From positions 1-64,000 of the forward strand of contig JAQWBQ010000010.1 of the NCBI GenBank assembly GCA_028706295.1: a stretch of DNA of 64,000 bases. The letters run 5' to 3'. This DNA comes from Bacteroidales bacterium (GTDB lineage: Bacteria > Bacteroidota > Bacteroidia > Bacteroidales > FEN-979). Positions within the stretch are counted from its first letter, which is position 1; each line of letters begins with the position of its first letter. Positions 1 to 9,322 of this stretch are shown here, in pieces. The notes below the pieces were generated by a model. It did no database searches. It saw only the letters and a list, made by a program, of their open reading frames with translations, and was not told the DNA's origin. Both the position numbers and the translations under genes were made by a program.

Positions 1-111
1 TTCAATCCTTTGTCAATTGAAACTTATAACCAGCTATTCAAAGAACGAAAATTAAAACATCTTAAAAATCAAGCTTCTATATACGGATTTCAACTAGTAC
101 CTATAAATTAG
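1..111 (+). CDS. 3' end of a truncated CDS, product unknown
   Basis: The first frame is open from the window edge to a TAG at 109-111 and encodes 36 residues ending in QLVPIN. It is Lys/Arg-rich (KERKLKHLKNQ), which is compatible with the C-terminus of a transposase or other nucleic-acid-binding protein, but the fragment is too short to name. The ORF track omits it because the start lies outside the window. It is read as a real tail because it is followed at once by repeat-rich noncoding DNA. Confidence 0.45.
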   Translation, partial: FNPLSIETYNQLFKERKLKHLKNQASIYGFQLVPIN

Positions 112-119
112 TTTCTTAA

Positions 120-173
120 GAGTGATTGAGTGATTGAGTGATTGAAAATGTGCTAATGTGCTGATGTGCTAAT
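120..173. repeat. Short-period tandem repeats (8 bp units)
   Basis: Two adjacent microrepeat tracts are visible: about three copies of GAGTGATT, then GTGCTAAT/GTGCTGAT/GTGCTAAT. They are noncoding and lie just before the 58-bp tandem array. Confidence 0.8.
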
Positions 174-181
174 TTGAAAAT

Positions 182-355
182 TTTGAATTTTGTATTATCG
201 TTTCTCGCTATTCGCTATTCGCTAATATCTAATCCCTTCTTTGAATTTTGTGTTATCGTTTCTCGCTATTCGCTATTCGCTAATATCTAATCCCTTCTTT
301 GAACTTTAAATCATCGTTTCTCGCTATTCGCTATTCGCTGATATCTGATCCCTTA
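182..355. repeat. Three copies of a 58-bp tandem repeat
   Basis: Units begin at 182, 240 and 298, each starting TTTGAA and containing the internal duplication TCGCTATTCGCTATTCGCT. Copies 1 and 2 differ at very few positions; copy 3 has more substitutions. The units are contiguous without spacers, so this is not a CRISPR array. The array fills the space downstream of the truncated gene and ends near the stop of the minus-strand small membrane protein. No coding potential was seen. Confidence 0.9.
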
Positions 356-368
356 GCCAATTGAAAAA

Positions 369-734
369 TCAGTGATTAACAGTAATACTGTCGACCAGGT
401 ATTTTGTATCGCCACGCCACCAGAGGACACCGTTTTTCTCCTGATAATGAAGGGTCATAAAATATCCCTGCAGTTGTTCCATTTGTTTGGCAACTTTCTC
501 ATTCGACACGGAGAAGAAGAACTTTTCAGAGGCCAGGGTAACATTTTTATTGCTCTGAACGCTGCTCAAAATAAGTTCACCCTCATAGGTTTTGAAAATA
601 ACGCCCCGGTAGGAGAATTTCTGAAGCAGCCCGGCCCGGTGCCCGACAGAATAGGTGAAATAGAATTTCCAGTATATAAAGATGGCGCCGATTATTACGA
701 CCACCGTAATAAACCAAATCAAAAATTTTCGCAT
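369..734 (-). CDS. Small conserved membrane-anchored protein
   Basis: This 121-residue protein starts MRKFLIWFITVVVIIGAIF, a single N-terminal transmembrane segment (about residues 4-22) preceded by basic residues. A polar domain follows, containing HRAGLLQKFSYRGVIFKTYE. Small proteins with this layout and an RxGxLQKFSxxGxxFKTYEGE-type motif are widespread in Bacteroidota and are often annotated as hypothetical or, wrongly, as '6-phosphogluconate dehydrogenase'. Family function is unknown and no catalytic motif is visible. It diverges from the acyl-CoA ligase gene across a 133-bp gap that contains a TATGTTTG box on its strand. The overlapping plus-strand ORF 372-791 is rejected as a shadow. 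Confidence 0.75.
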   Translation of the reverse strand: MRKFLIWFITVVVIIGAIFIYWKFYFTYSVGHRAGLLQKFSYRGVIFKTYEGELILSSVQSNKNVTLASEKFFFSVSNEKVAKQMEQLQGYFMTLHYQEKNGVLWWRGDTKYLVDSITVNH

Positions 735-757
735 TTCAGCATATTTTTAGGTCTATA

Positions 758-765
758 CAAACATA
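758..765 (-). promoter_or_regulatory. Putative Bacteroidota -7 box (TATGTTTG)
   Basis: On the minus strand TATGTTTG matches the TAnnTTTG consensus of the Bacteroidota primary sigma factor and lies 24 bp before the ATG at 734. No convincing -33 TTTG element was found, so the call rests on the -7 match and its position. Confidence 0.35.
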
Positions 766-867
766 CAAACTCGGGTCGGATTTATAAATAATATTGTTCA
801 TTTTTTTCGAAATCATATCGGAAATCAAAATAATTTCTGAACTTCGCATGTTTCAAAATCCTACCGC

Positions 868-2496
868 ATGGATTCACATTCTACGAATCTCACCTCCGTT
901 TTTGAATCAGCCATTCGTAAAAACTGGGAGTTTATGTCGCTTTCGGATTACGGTGGAGAAACGAACACCTACCGGGAAGTAGGGCAAAAGATTGCCGGGA
1001 TACAGGCCGTTTTCAGGGATTACGGGATCCGCAAAGGGGATCACATTGCACTGTTGGGGAAGAATTCTGCATCCTGGGGGATCATCTATATTGCCACAGT
1101 CACTTATGGCGCCGTAATTGTACCGATCCTTCCCGATTTCAAACCGGCCGATATTCACTACATCGTAACCCATTCTGATTCGGTGCTGCTTTTCGTCGAG
1201 GATACCCTTTTCAAGGACCTGGATTTTGGTTCGATGCCTGTGCTCCAGGCATCCCTAAGGATACAGGACCTCACGGTTCTTGCCGAACGCGGAACACCTG
1301 TTGTATGCCGCCGGATAGATACCACACTAATCACACGGGAGCAAATTCTCTTTCCTTCTTCCAACCCGGAAGATATTGCTGTCATTTCTTATACATCAGG
1401 AACTACGGGGTTTTCGAAAGGAGTTGTTCTTCAACACAAGAGTTTGTTGGGAAATATCCTCTATGCCCAAAGGAATATGCCGCTCAATCCGCGCGACAAG
1501 ATCCTCTCCTTCTTACCCCTGGCCCATACCTATGGTTGCGCGTTTGAATTTCTCTTTCCGTTTACCCTGGGCTGCGATATCACCTTCCTGACCAAAACCC
1601 CGTCGCCCAAGATCATCATGCAGGCCTTCCAGGAGATCAGGCCCTCCCTGATCCTGTCGGTTCCGCTGGTCATCGAAAAGATCTACAAGTCGCAACTGAT
1701 CCCGGCCCTGCGAAAACCTGCCATTGCGGTCATGATCCACATTCCGCTTCTCAACAAGATCATTTACAAAAAGATCCGTGAGAAAATGTATGGGGTTTTT
1801 GGAGGCAATTTCAGGGAACTGGTCATTGGTGGAGCTCCTTTTAACCCGGAAGCAGAACGATTTTTCAGAAATATGCGATTTCCGTTCACGGTGGGGTACG
1901 GCATGACTGAATGTGGTCCGCTGATCTCTTACGCTTCCTGGAAAACCACGGAACCGGGAGCTTCAGGCCGTGTAGTCGATGAACTGGAGGTAAAGATCGA
2001 CTCCGACGATCCCTTCCACAAATCGGGAGAGATCATGGTTCGCGGAAACCATGTAATGCTGGGTTATTACAAAAATGAAGAAGCTACTAAAGCAGTAATC
2101 GATGATGCAGGATGGCTTCATACCGGCGACCTGGGGGTTATGGATCACAAAGGCAATATCTTTATTAAAGGGCGCAGCAAAAGCATGATCCTTGGGGCCT
2201 CGGGGAAAAACATCTATCCCGAGGAGATAGAAGCGATGCTGAACAACCGGTTCATGGTGATGGAATCGCTGGTGATCGACCGCGACGAACGGCTCATCGC
2301 CCTGATTTATCCCGATTATGACGCGGTTGAAAAAGCCGGACATAAGCGCGAAGAACTTCCCACTGTATTTAAGGAATATCTGCACGATCTGAACCACCGG
2401 CTTCCGAAATACATCCGTGTGGTCGACTTTGAAATCGTTCCCAATGAGTTTGAAAAGACACCCAAGAAAAGCATCAAGCGGTTTCTCTACAAATAA
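868..2496 (+). CDS. AMP-dependent acyl-CoA synthetase/ligase (long-chain fatty acid-CoA ligase type)
   Basis: This 542-residue member of the ANL superfamily would activate a carboxylic acid with ATP to an acyl-adenylate and transfer it to CoA. The P-loop-like motif SYTSGTTGFSKG lies near residues 172-183, the adenine-binding GYGMTECGP near 343-351, and the C-terminal hinge region GDLGVMDHKGNIFIKGR near 421-437. The lysine-rich tail KTPKKSIKRF holds the expected adenylation lysine. Length is slightly below that of classical FadD, as in many Bacteroidota long-chain ligases. There is no signal peptide or membrane segment, so it is cytoplasmic or peripheral. It stands alone, followed by 250 bp of repeat-rich DNA. 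The substrate cannot be fixed from sequence; a medium- or long-chain fatty acid is most likely. Confidence 0.9.
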   Translation: MDSHSTNLTSVFESAIRKNWEFMSLSDYGGETNTYREVGQKIAGIQAVFRDYGIRKGDHIALLGKNSASWGIIYIATVTYGAVIVPILPDFKPADIHYIVTHSDSVLLFVEDTLFKDLDFGSMPVLQASLRIQDLTVLAERGTPVVCRRIDTTLITREQILFPSSNPEDIAVISYTSGTTGFSKGVVLQHKSLLGNILYAQRNMPLNPRDKILSFLPLAHTYGCAFEFLFPFTLGCDITFLTKTPSPKIIMQAFQEIRPSLILSVPLVIEKIYKSQLIPALRKPAIAVMIHIPLLNKIIYKKIREKMYGVFGGNFRELVIGGAPFNPEAERFFRNMRFPFTVGYGMTECGPLISYASWKTTEPGASGRVVDELEVKIDSDDPFHKSGEIMVRGNHVMLGYYKNEEATKAVIDDAGWLHTGDLGVMDHKGNIFIKGRSKSMILGASGKNIYPEEIEAMLNNRFMVMESLVIDRDERLIALIYPDYDAVEKAGHKREELPTVFKEYLHDLNHRLPKYIRVVDFEIVPNEFEKTPKKSIKRFLYK

Positions 2497-2746
2497 CAAG
2501 CGGACTAGCGGACAAGCAAAAATGCAATAGTACCGTGGTGAAATGGTGCCATGGTGCCATGGTGGCATGGTTAAATGAATTCAAAATCAGGCATTAGGCA
2601 TTGGCCATTAGCCATTAGGGAAAAAATTCACTCATTCAGTCATTCAGTCAATCGATAAATCAATCATTCAGTCATTCAGTCAATCAATCATTCAATCAAT
2701 AAAGTTTCAGTTTTTCTGTTTCAATATTCAAAAAATTAAGTAACCT
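2497..2746. repeat. Intergenic cluster of short-period degenerate repeats
   Basis: The gap between the ligase and the protease is nearly all simple repeats: GCGGAC pairs, then ATGGTGCC-type units near 2540-2570, ATTAGGCATTGGCCATTAG-like units near 2590-2618, and many ATTCAGTC/ATCAATC units from about 2633 to 2700. They resemble the tracts at 120-355 and 5567-5600 in style but not in sequence. No ORF, RNA gene or clear terminator is visible. Confidence 0.75.
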
Positions 2747-5569
2747 ATGAAGAACTCTGTTTTGCGTTGTTTTTGCCTGATTGTCCTATTCCTGCTGCCT
2801 GTTGCGGCCACCCTGGCTCAGGAGTTCAAGATGAACGAGATGCCTCCGTTTGATCCGAAAGTAAGAACGGGTGTGCTGGATAACGGAATGCGTTATTTTA
2901 TCCGGGCCAATAAACTGCCTGCCAACCGGGGTGAATTCTACATTGCGCACAATGTAGGCGCCATTCAGGAGGAGGATGACCAGAACGGGTTGGCTCATTT
3001 TACCGAACATATGGCCTTCAACGGTACGGCCAATTTCCCCGGCAAAGGACTTCTCGATTACCTGGCCACCATCGGTGTGAAATTTGGCACGAATGTCAAC
3101 GCAGGCACCGGACTGGAACGAACCGTTTACAACCTGTCGAATGTTCCCCTGACACGTGAAGGAATCATCGACACAGCCCTGCTGATTTTGCATGACTGGT
3201 CGAATTATATCTCCTTTGAATCCGCCGAGATTGAACTGGAACGCGGTGTGATCCGGGAAGAATGGCGGATGTATGGTTCAGCGGGTGAACGCATGAACAA
3301 TGAACTTGCCCCGATCATCTACCAGGGATCGAAATATGCAAAGCGGAACGTCATTGGCGATACGGCCGTCATCAACCATTTCAAACATGAAACCATCAGG
3401 AACTTTTACAAGAAGTGGTACCGGACCGATCTGCAGGCAATTGTTGTAGTCGGCGATTTCGATGTGGATGCGGTGGAAGCCAAGGTAAAAAAACTGTTCA
3501 GTGCGATTCAGAAAGTAGAAAATCCTGCGCCCAAGGAGGAATACGATGTTCCTGACAACACAGATCCTTTGATCGGCGTGGCTTCCGACAAAGAAGCAAC
3601 CGCGACAATCGTGAACGTAAGCTTCAAGCACAAGGCCATTCCCGAAAATGACAAAAATCTGGGATACATGCGGCTACAATTGATCCGGTCGCTGATCAAT
3701 TCCATGTTTGGACAGCGCATGACCGAACTTGCCAACAAGGAAAATCCGCCGTTCCTGTTTGCCCGGAGTTATTACGGATCCTTTACCCAGACCAGGGATG
3801 CCTTTACCGCAACCGCTCAGGCATCAAACAACCAGTCGCTTACGGCGCTAACGGCTTTGCTGACCGAGATGAACAGGGCCGGAGTTTACGGCTTTACGCC
3901 CGGTGAGTTCGACCGCGCCAAGGCAGATATGAACCGGCAGTATGAGTCGCGGTACATGGATCGCGACAAGCGAAAAAACCGGGAGCTGGTTTATCCCAAT
4001 ATAGCCTGGTTTATGAATCGAACACCCAATCCGGGTCTTGAGTTCGAGTACAATTTTGCCATGGCCGAACTACCCGCGATCACCCTGGAAGAGACCAACG
4101 CGGAGGTTAGAAAATACCTGCGTAAAGACAACCAGATCATTACGGTGACTGGCCCCGACAAGCCCGGGGTGACCCTTCCCTCCAGGGATGAGATCCTGAA
4201 CGTAATCCAGACCTGCAGTATGATGAAAATCGATCCTTATGTGGATGCGCTTTCATCAAAAAAACTGATTGAGCGGCAACCGACACCCGGCACGGTTGTC
4301 AAATCGACCGATAACGAGGCCTTTGGCACCACCGAATGGGTTTTATCGAATGGCATCCGGGTGATTTTCAAACCTACTGATAACAAAGAAGATGAATTGA
4401 TCATCCGCGGATTTTCACCCGGTGGGATCAGCCTGCTCCGTGATGACCTGGTCCATCCGGCCGAACTCTTTTCCAGCGCGGTAAACCAGATGGGACTCGG
4501 ACCCTTTTCAAGGACCGACCTGATCAAGCTTCTTGCCGGTAAACGAGCCAGCCTCCAGCCCGGACTTTCGAGCGAACAGGAAATGATCAATGCACGAACC
4601 TCCCCAAAAGACCTGGAAACTGCGCTCCAATTGATCTATGTCTTTTTCACCAATCCCCGCTGGGATGAAACCGATTTTAAGACCTGGCTTGACCGGTTGA
4701 AATCGAATTATATCAATGCCGCAGCTGAACCCCGTTCGGCTTTCAGCGATACCATCGCGGTGATGATGAGCAACCACCACCCGCGTGCTGTTCCCATCTC
4801 CTATAAAACCCTTGACGATATCACCCTGGACAAACTGAAAACGGTTTACAAGAAATCCTTTGCCGACGCGGGATCCTTCACCTTCCTTTTTGTCGGGAAG
4901 ATCGATCCGGCCGGCCAGAAATCCCTGGTCGAAAAATACCTTGGATCACTGCCTACCGAGAACACGAACAAAAAATGGAAGGATGACGGTGTAAGGCCCC
5001 CGGCCGGCAAGGTTGTCAATGATTTTAACCGGGAAAACAAAACACCGCGCACTTCTATCTTCGTGAACTTCAACGGCCCGGTCGAATATACACCGGCTAA
5101 TAAATTACTCGGAGCAGCCCTCCGTCACATCCTGGAACTTCGGTATGTACAGTCGATACGCGAAGATGAAGGGGGAACTTACAGTGTCAGGGCATCCTGG
5201 AGTCTCGAAAGATATCCGGAACCGGGGTTCCTGCTGAATGTCAGCTTCGACACCGATCCGGCAAAAGCCGACAAACTCCTCGGAATCGTCCACCGTGAAA
5301 TCAACAAAATCATTGAAAAAGGCCCGACCGACGTGGATCTGCAAAAAGCACGTGAATACCTGTTAAAGCAACGGCCTGAGGATATGAAAGAAAACAGCTG
5401 GTGGTCCAATATCCTGTTCGATCAATATTTCTACGGATTAAATTATCTTACAGGCTATGAGAAAATGGTACTGGGACTGAACCTGAAATCGATTCAGGAA
5501 TTTGCATCAAAAACACTGAGCAAAGGCAATGAAGTACAGGTGGTCATGAGACCAGTTGTAAAGGAATGA
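2747..5569 (+). CDS. M16 family zinc metalloprotease (pitrilysin-like), secreted
   Basis: This 940-residue protein begins with a signal peptide (hydrophobic core LIVLFLLPVAATLA, cleavage near AQ at 25). It has the inverted zinc motif HFTEH at 84-88. The third ligand is Glu165 in ELERGVIREEW, 81 residues after the first His, as in pitrilysin. It then continues through the remaining M16 domains: an active N-terminal half and an inactive C-terminal half ending in LSKGNEVQVVMRP. The full-length two-half arrangement is typical of Bacteroidota periplasmic M16 peptidases, which degrade peptides. Exact substrates are unknown. It is monocistronic as far as can be seen; a 77-bp gap with GAGGGTAT repeats separates it from the next gene. 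Confidence 0.93.
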   Translation: MKNSVLRCFCLIVLFLLPVAATLAQEFKMNEMPPFDPKVRTGVLDNGMRYFIRANKLPANRGEFYIAHNVGAIQEEDDQNGLAHFTEHMAFNGTANFPGKGLLDYLATIGVKFGTNVNAGTGLERTVYNLSNVPLTREGIIDTALLILHDWSNYISFESAEIELERGVIREEWRMYGSAGERMNNELAPIIYQGSKYAKRNVIGDTAVINHFKHETIRNFYKKWYRTDLQAIVVVGDFDVDAVEAKVKKLFSAIQKVENPAPKEEYDVPDNTDPLIGVASDKEATATIVNVSFKHKAIPENDKNLGYMRLQLIRSLINSMFGQRMTELANKENPPFLFARSYYGSFTQTRDAFTATAQASNNQSLTALTALLTEMNRAGVYGFTPGEFDRAKADMNRQYESRYMDRDKRKNRELVYPNIAWFMNRTPNPGLEFEYNFAMAELPAITLEETNAEVRKYLRKDNQIITVTGPDKPGVTLPSRDEILNVIQTCSMMKIDPYVDALSSKKLIERQPTPGTVVKSTDNEAFGTTEWVLSNGIRVIFKPTDNKEDELIIRGFSPGGISLLRDDLVHPAELFSSAVNQMGLGPFSRTDLIKLLAGKRASLQPGLSSEQEMINARTSPKDLETALQLIYVFFTNPRWDETDFKTWLDRLKSNYINAAAEPRSAFSDTIAVMMSNHHPRAVPISYKTLDDITLDKLKTVYKKSFADAGSFTFLFVGKIDPAGQKSLVEKYLGSLPTENTNKKWKDDGVRPPAGKVVNDFNRENKTPRTSIFVNFNGPVEYTPANKLLGAALRHILELRYVQSIREDEGGTYSVRASWSLERYPEPGFLLNVSFDTDPAKADKLLGIVHREINKIIEKGPTDVDLQKAREYLLKQRPEDMKENSWWSNILFDQYFYGLNYLTGYEKMVLGLNLKSIQEFASKTLSKGNEVQVVMRPVVKE

Positions 5570-5600
5570 GGGTATGAGGGTATGAGGGTTTGAGGGAATA
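5567..5600. repeat. GAGGGTAT microrepeat
   Basis: About four copies of GAGGGTAT/GAGGGTTT lie directly after the M16 stop codon. This is the third intergenic tract of short-period repeats in the first 6 kb. Confidence 0.7.
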
Positions 5601-5646
5601 AGGAATTTCCATTCTTTTTATTACTTTTACCTGAAAAATAGATTTT

Positions 5647-6219
5647 ATGGAAACAAAAGGATTTAAGAACTGGTGGTTCCTGGCTCTGAACGGACTGGTG
5701 CTGCTGATTTTCGGGTTGCTGATACTGTTCTTCGACCAGGAACAGATCAAACAACTAATCCATTACTTCGGAATCATCGTATTGGTTATCGGTGCGATTT
5801 TGTTATTGTTCGGCATCAACAACATCAGGCGGGATAAATCGGGGACCGTAATTCTCATCGAGTCGATCGCCGCAATCGCGATCGGGCTGGCATTTATATT
5901 TTACCCGCAGGCATCGCTTGCCCTGTTCCTGATCATGACCGGTATCTGGATCATCATCGTCGGGATCATTCAACTGGTAATCCTGGTTAACATCAAGCGC
6001 ATGCTCAACAATAAGAATATCCTTCTTATTAACGGGTTGTTGACGGTCGGACTGGGTGTTGCCCTGCTTTTTAATCCCTTTTTATGGGGGGTATTCCTGA
6101 TCAAACTAATCGCGGTGATGGCAGCCTTATTCGGTTTGGTTCTGATCTATTTTTCATTTATCCTGCGTACCGTTAAAAAGATTGAGGAGACCGAAAAAAC
6201 AGTTACCCCGAACAACTGA
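5647..6219 (+). CDS. HdeD-like / DUF308 integral membrane protein
   Basis: The 190-residue protein is almost wholly hydrophobic with roughly six transmembrane helices arranged as three hairpins, the first being WWFLALNGLVLLIFGLLILF. Repeated GIxxLxxG-type turns match the HdeD/DUF308 family, inner-membrane proteins linked in enterobacteria to acid resistance; its role here is unknown. The stop codon lies two bases before the ATG of the downstream sensor kinase, so the two are very likely co-transcribed and translationally coupled, which suggests a functional link. Confidence 0.8.
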   Translation: METKGFKNWWFLALNGLVLLIFGLLILFFDQEQIKQLIHYFGIIVLVIGAILLLFGINNIRRDKSGTVILIESIAAIAIGLAFIFYPQASLALFLIMTGIWIIIVGIIQLVILVNIKRMLNNKNILLINGLLTVGLGVALLFNPFLWGVFLIKLIAVMAALFGLVLIYFSFILRTVKKIEETEKTVTPNN

Positions 6220-6221
6220 AC

Positions 6222-9200
6222 ATGAAGCGGATAACAGGCCTGATATTGATATTTTATCTGGTGGCAGGATGGGTTCAGGCACAACACTATTTCACCCGGA
6301 CTTACACCGTTGCCGACGGACTCCCGGCTACTCCGGTATTCAGCCTCACGCAGGATACTTCAGGGGCTATGTGGTTTGCCACGAGATCGGGAATATCAAG
6401 TTATGACGGAACAGAATGGAACAACTACACCCGTAAGGAAGGGCTAAGCTCCTTCGGGTATGCCTGGGTTTATTGTGATGAAAAAGGGATGATCTGGGCC
6501 TTCCCGAATAACGGCGATCTGATTGCGGATTACTTTGACGATAAGGGCTGGCACAGGTACCCGGCCACCGGATCACCTGCCTGGGCCAATTCCTATTGTG
6601 ATTTCGGGATATACTATGAGGACGGGGCTCCCGTGTTGGTTGCAGCATCCTATGATTCCGGAATATTTATTTGCCGGAACCGGAACTGGCGCCACCTGAG
6701 ACCCGGAATAGAAATTCCCTGCAGGAACTTCTTCGGGTTGAGCATCCATAACAATCAGATCTATTGTGCCACGAACCAGGGTGTTTATGTCATCAAAAAG
6801 GATAAATGGTATCCTTTTGCACCGAAAGCCAAACTACCTTCAATGGATATTGTCGCCGTCCTGGCTGTCAAAAATCCGGCTCCTTCAGATCCAAGGGTGC
6901 GGGTATGGCTTATGGGTGAAAACTGGATTGGGTATATCGAGGAAAACCGGTTTACGCAGATTGTCCCGGATTACAAATTCAGCCTCCGGCAACAACGCGA
7001 ATACTCCTTTATCACTGCTGATAAGGTTGGGAATATCTTTTTCGGAAGTCCATATTATGTCTATTATTATCGAATTTCCTTTGACAAATTATTGATTTTT
7101 AATCACAAAAACAGTCTTATCTCCGAAGGGGCTACTGCTGTTTTAATGGACCGGGAGCAAAACACCTGGTTTACCGGATACCGGGGAATCACCTGTATTC
7201 CGGCGCCCCGGTTCGTGCACTATACCATAAATGAAGGACTTTACGACAACGAGGTTTCGGCTGCGTTAGAACTCAGTCCCGGAGTCTTTGTATTCGGGCA
7301 CAACGGGGTACTCTCCTTTCTGAAGAATGACAAATTCGATTACCTCAATCTCGATTACAAAGGATCCAGCGGAATCCATGAAACCAGGATCATGGATCTG
7401 GATTTGGACCGGTCCGGGAATCTCTGGGTCGCTGCTTCTTCATTAGGCATTGCAAGGATTGATAAAAACAGAAAGATCACCTGGTATAAGCCCGATTATT
7501 CCAATCGGCAGACCTATGGTTCGGTGCTGGTTGCCGGCGATGGAACCCTTTATGCCGCTTCTCTCGACCGGGTATACAGGTTTCAAAATGATCATTTTGA
7601 GCGGATGAACATTCCGATCGACACACTTTTTAAAATACGAAAACTGTTCAGGGGCAAAGGAAAAAGTATCTTTATAGGCTCTTTAATTTCGGGGCTGATC
7701 GAACTGAAACCAGATGGCGCCCTGAAATCTTACCTGGCTCATGAAAAAAACGGCAACAGCATTTTTTCATTTTACCTTGATTCACAAGACCGTTATTGGG
7801 TCGGAACCGCGGATGGTTTATACCGGATTGAGGGCTCAGGTCTGGTAAAATATCTAAAGGGAGATTTTCGCATCGATGATCCGGTGTACCTGATCCTTGA
7901 AGATGATCTGGGTCGTCTCTGGTTCGGGACCAACGCTGGCATTTATCGCTGGGATGGCGGCCGGCTGGATCATTTCATGATTAAAGACGGACTCACCGGG
8001 CTCGAAGTGAACCGGGATGCCGGTTTCATCGATACCAAAAACAACATCTGGTTCGGAACCATCAACGGGGTGACCATTTTCCAGCCCGAATATGATTACG
8101 ACCTGCGCCAGGTACCACCTCCCAGGATAACCCTAAAATCCATGCTGATCAGGTCTGATACGATATTGCCATTTGATAATGTGACCCTTTCCTCAGATCA
8201 GAATACACTCAATTTCAATTTCAGAGCGGTATCGTTCATTGATGAAGGACAGGTTTTCTACAAATGTTTTTTAGAGAGGTATGATCAGGACTGGTCGGCC
8301 GAGTTCCACCACGTCGACAATGTTTACCGGTATAATAACCTGCCACCCGGAACTTATCGTTTTCACGTGAAAGCTCGGAATGCACTTGGTATCTGGAGTG
8401 AACCCGTCAGTTCCGGAACCATCCGGATCCGGCAGCCTTTCTATTTTCAAATCTGGTTTTTAGGTATGTGCCTGTTAGGTCTCGGTTTGATCATCTATGC
8501 CATTGTGAGATATTTTCTGATGACACGCTATAACCTGCGGTTGGAGCAAACTGTGGCGGAACGAACCAACGAACTAAGGCTGTCAGAACAGAAGTTGCTG
8601 CAAAGCAACCAGGCTAAAGACCGGTTTTTCTCAATCATCGCCCACGATCTGAAGAATCCCTTCAACGCCATCCTGGGGTTTCTGGATGTACTGACCGATA
8701 AAAGTTATCTCCTTACGAAACAGGATCAGGAACGGATCATCGGGAACATAAAAAATGCTGCCAACCATACAGCTGATTTGCTGGAGAATCTGTTGGCATG
8801 GTCGCGTACCCAAAGAAAGGAGATAACCCTGAACCGCGAAACTTTTGACCTGACCGTGTTGGTCAAGGAAAACCTGAGGTTGATGGAACCTTCAGCAAAA
8901 AACAAAAACATCACACTCGACCTGACTAACGGAGGATCATTCACTGTTTTTGCCGACCGTAATATGATTAACACCGTGGTGCGTAACCTCCTCACCAATG
9001 CAATAAAGTTCACCTTTCCCGGGGGGCATATCCGGGTCACCATCCGGCAAAATCACGAGGAGATCCTTACCACCGTTACTGATAATGGGTGTGGAATGTC
9101 GGAACAGATTGCCGGAAAACTATTTAAGCTCGATGAACAGGTCTCTTCCCCGGGTACGAACAATGAAACCGGAACAGGTCTGGGGCTGATCCTTTGTCAT

Positions 9201-9290
9201 GATTTCATCTCCCTTCATCAGGGCCGGATGTGGGTCGAGAGTGAACTGGGTTTAGGTAGTTCTTTTCACTTTGCCCTGCCGTTATCGTGA
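6222..9290 (+). CDS. Propeller-type (reg_prop / Y_Y_Y) sensor histidine kinase
   Basis: 1022 residues. A signal peptide (about 1-20) is followed by a large periplasmic region of two-component-regulator propeller repeats to about 640, with recurring 'D..GxxWFGTxxGI..YDG' motifs. A Y_Y_Y domain (about 680-750) comes before a single transmembrane helix near 750-775. Inside the cell are a HisKA domain (IIAHDLKNPFNAILGF, phospho-acceptor His808) and a HATPase domain (RNLLTNAIKF N-box, GTGLGLILCHDF G-box). The periplasmic half is that of hybrid two-component systems that sense glycan fragments in Bacteroides. The receiver and AraC helix-turn-helix of those hybrids are absent, so the protein must pass phosphate to a separate regulator; none is adjacent. 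The gene is coupled to the DUF308 gene upstream. Confidence 0.92.
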   Translation: MKRITGLILIFYLVAGWVQAQHYFTRTYTVADGLPATPVFSLTQDTSGAMWFATRSGISSYDGTEWNNYTRKEGLSSFGYAWVYCDEKGMIWAFPNNGDLIADYFDDKGWHRYPATGSPAWANSYCDFGIYYEDGAPVLVAASYDSGIFICRNRNWRHLRPGIEIPCRNFFGLSIHNNQIYCATNQGVYVIKKDKWYPFAPKAKLPSMDIVAVLAVKNPAPSDPRVRVWLMGENWIGYIEENRFTQIVPDYKFSLRQQREYSFITADKVGNIFFGSPYYVYYYRISFDKLLIFNHKNSLISEGATAVLMDREQNTWFTGYRGITCIPAPRFVHYTINEGLYDNEVSAALELSPGVFVFGHNGVLSFLKNDKFDYLNLDYKGSSGIHETRIMDLDLDRSGNLWVAASSLGIARIDKNRKITWYKPDYSNRQTYGSVLVAGDGTLYAASLDRVYRFQNDHFERMNIPIDTLFKIRKLFRGKGKSIFIGSLISGLIELKPDGALKSYLAHEKNGNSIFSFYLDSQDRYWVGTADGLYRIEGSGLVKYLKGDFRIDDPVYLILEDDLGRLWFGTNAGIYRWDGGRLDHFMIKDGLTGLEVNRDAGFIDTKNNIWFGTINGVTIFQPEYDYDLRQVPPPRITLKSMLIRSDTILPFDNVTLSSDQNTLNFNFRAVSFIDEGQVFYKCFLERYDQDWSAEFHHVDNVYRYNNLPPGTYRFHVKARNALGIWSEPVSSGTIRIRQPFYFQIWFLGMCLLGLGLIIYAIVRYFLMTRYNLRLEQTVAERTNELRLSEQKLLQSNQAKDRFFSIIAHDLKNPFNAILGFLDVLTDKSYLLTKQDQERIIGNIKNAANHTADLLENLLAWSRTQRKEITLNRETFDLTVLVKENLRLMEPSAKNKNITLDLTNGGSFTVFADRNMINTVVRNLLTNAIKFTFPGGHIRVTIRQNHEEILTTVTDNGCGMSEQIAGKLFKLDEQVSSPGTNNETGTGLGLILCHDFISLHQGRMWVESELGLGSSFHFALPLS

Positions 9291-9322
9291 ACCCGAACCT
9301 TCCGGTTCAGGCAGCATACTGT
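9291..9322. terminator. Possible weak bidirectional terminator between convergent genes
   Basis: The 32-bp gap between convergent genes contains GAACC-TTCC-GGTTC, a five-pair stem extendable past one mismatch. No strong U-tract follows on either strand, so termination is only suggested by position. Confidence 0.25.

Noticed and set aside
182-355. Possible CRISPR array
   Set aside because: Units are contiguous 58-mers with no unique spacers and no cas genes nearby; this is a plain tandem repeat.
372-791. 139-codon plus-strand ORF
   Set aside because: Overlaps the small membrane protein on the other strand, which has a clear transmembrane segment and a known Bacteroidota motif.
1963-2568. 201-codon minus-strand ORF
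   Set aside because: Antisense to the acyl-CoA ligase, which has all expected motifs in its own frame.
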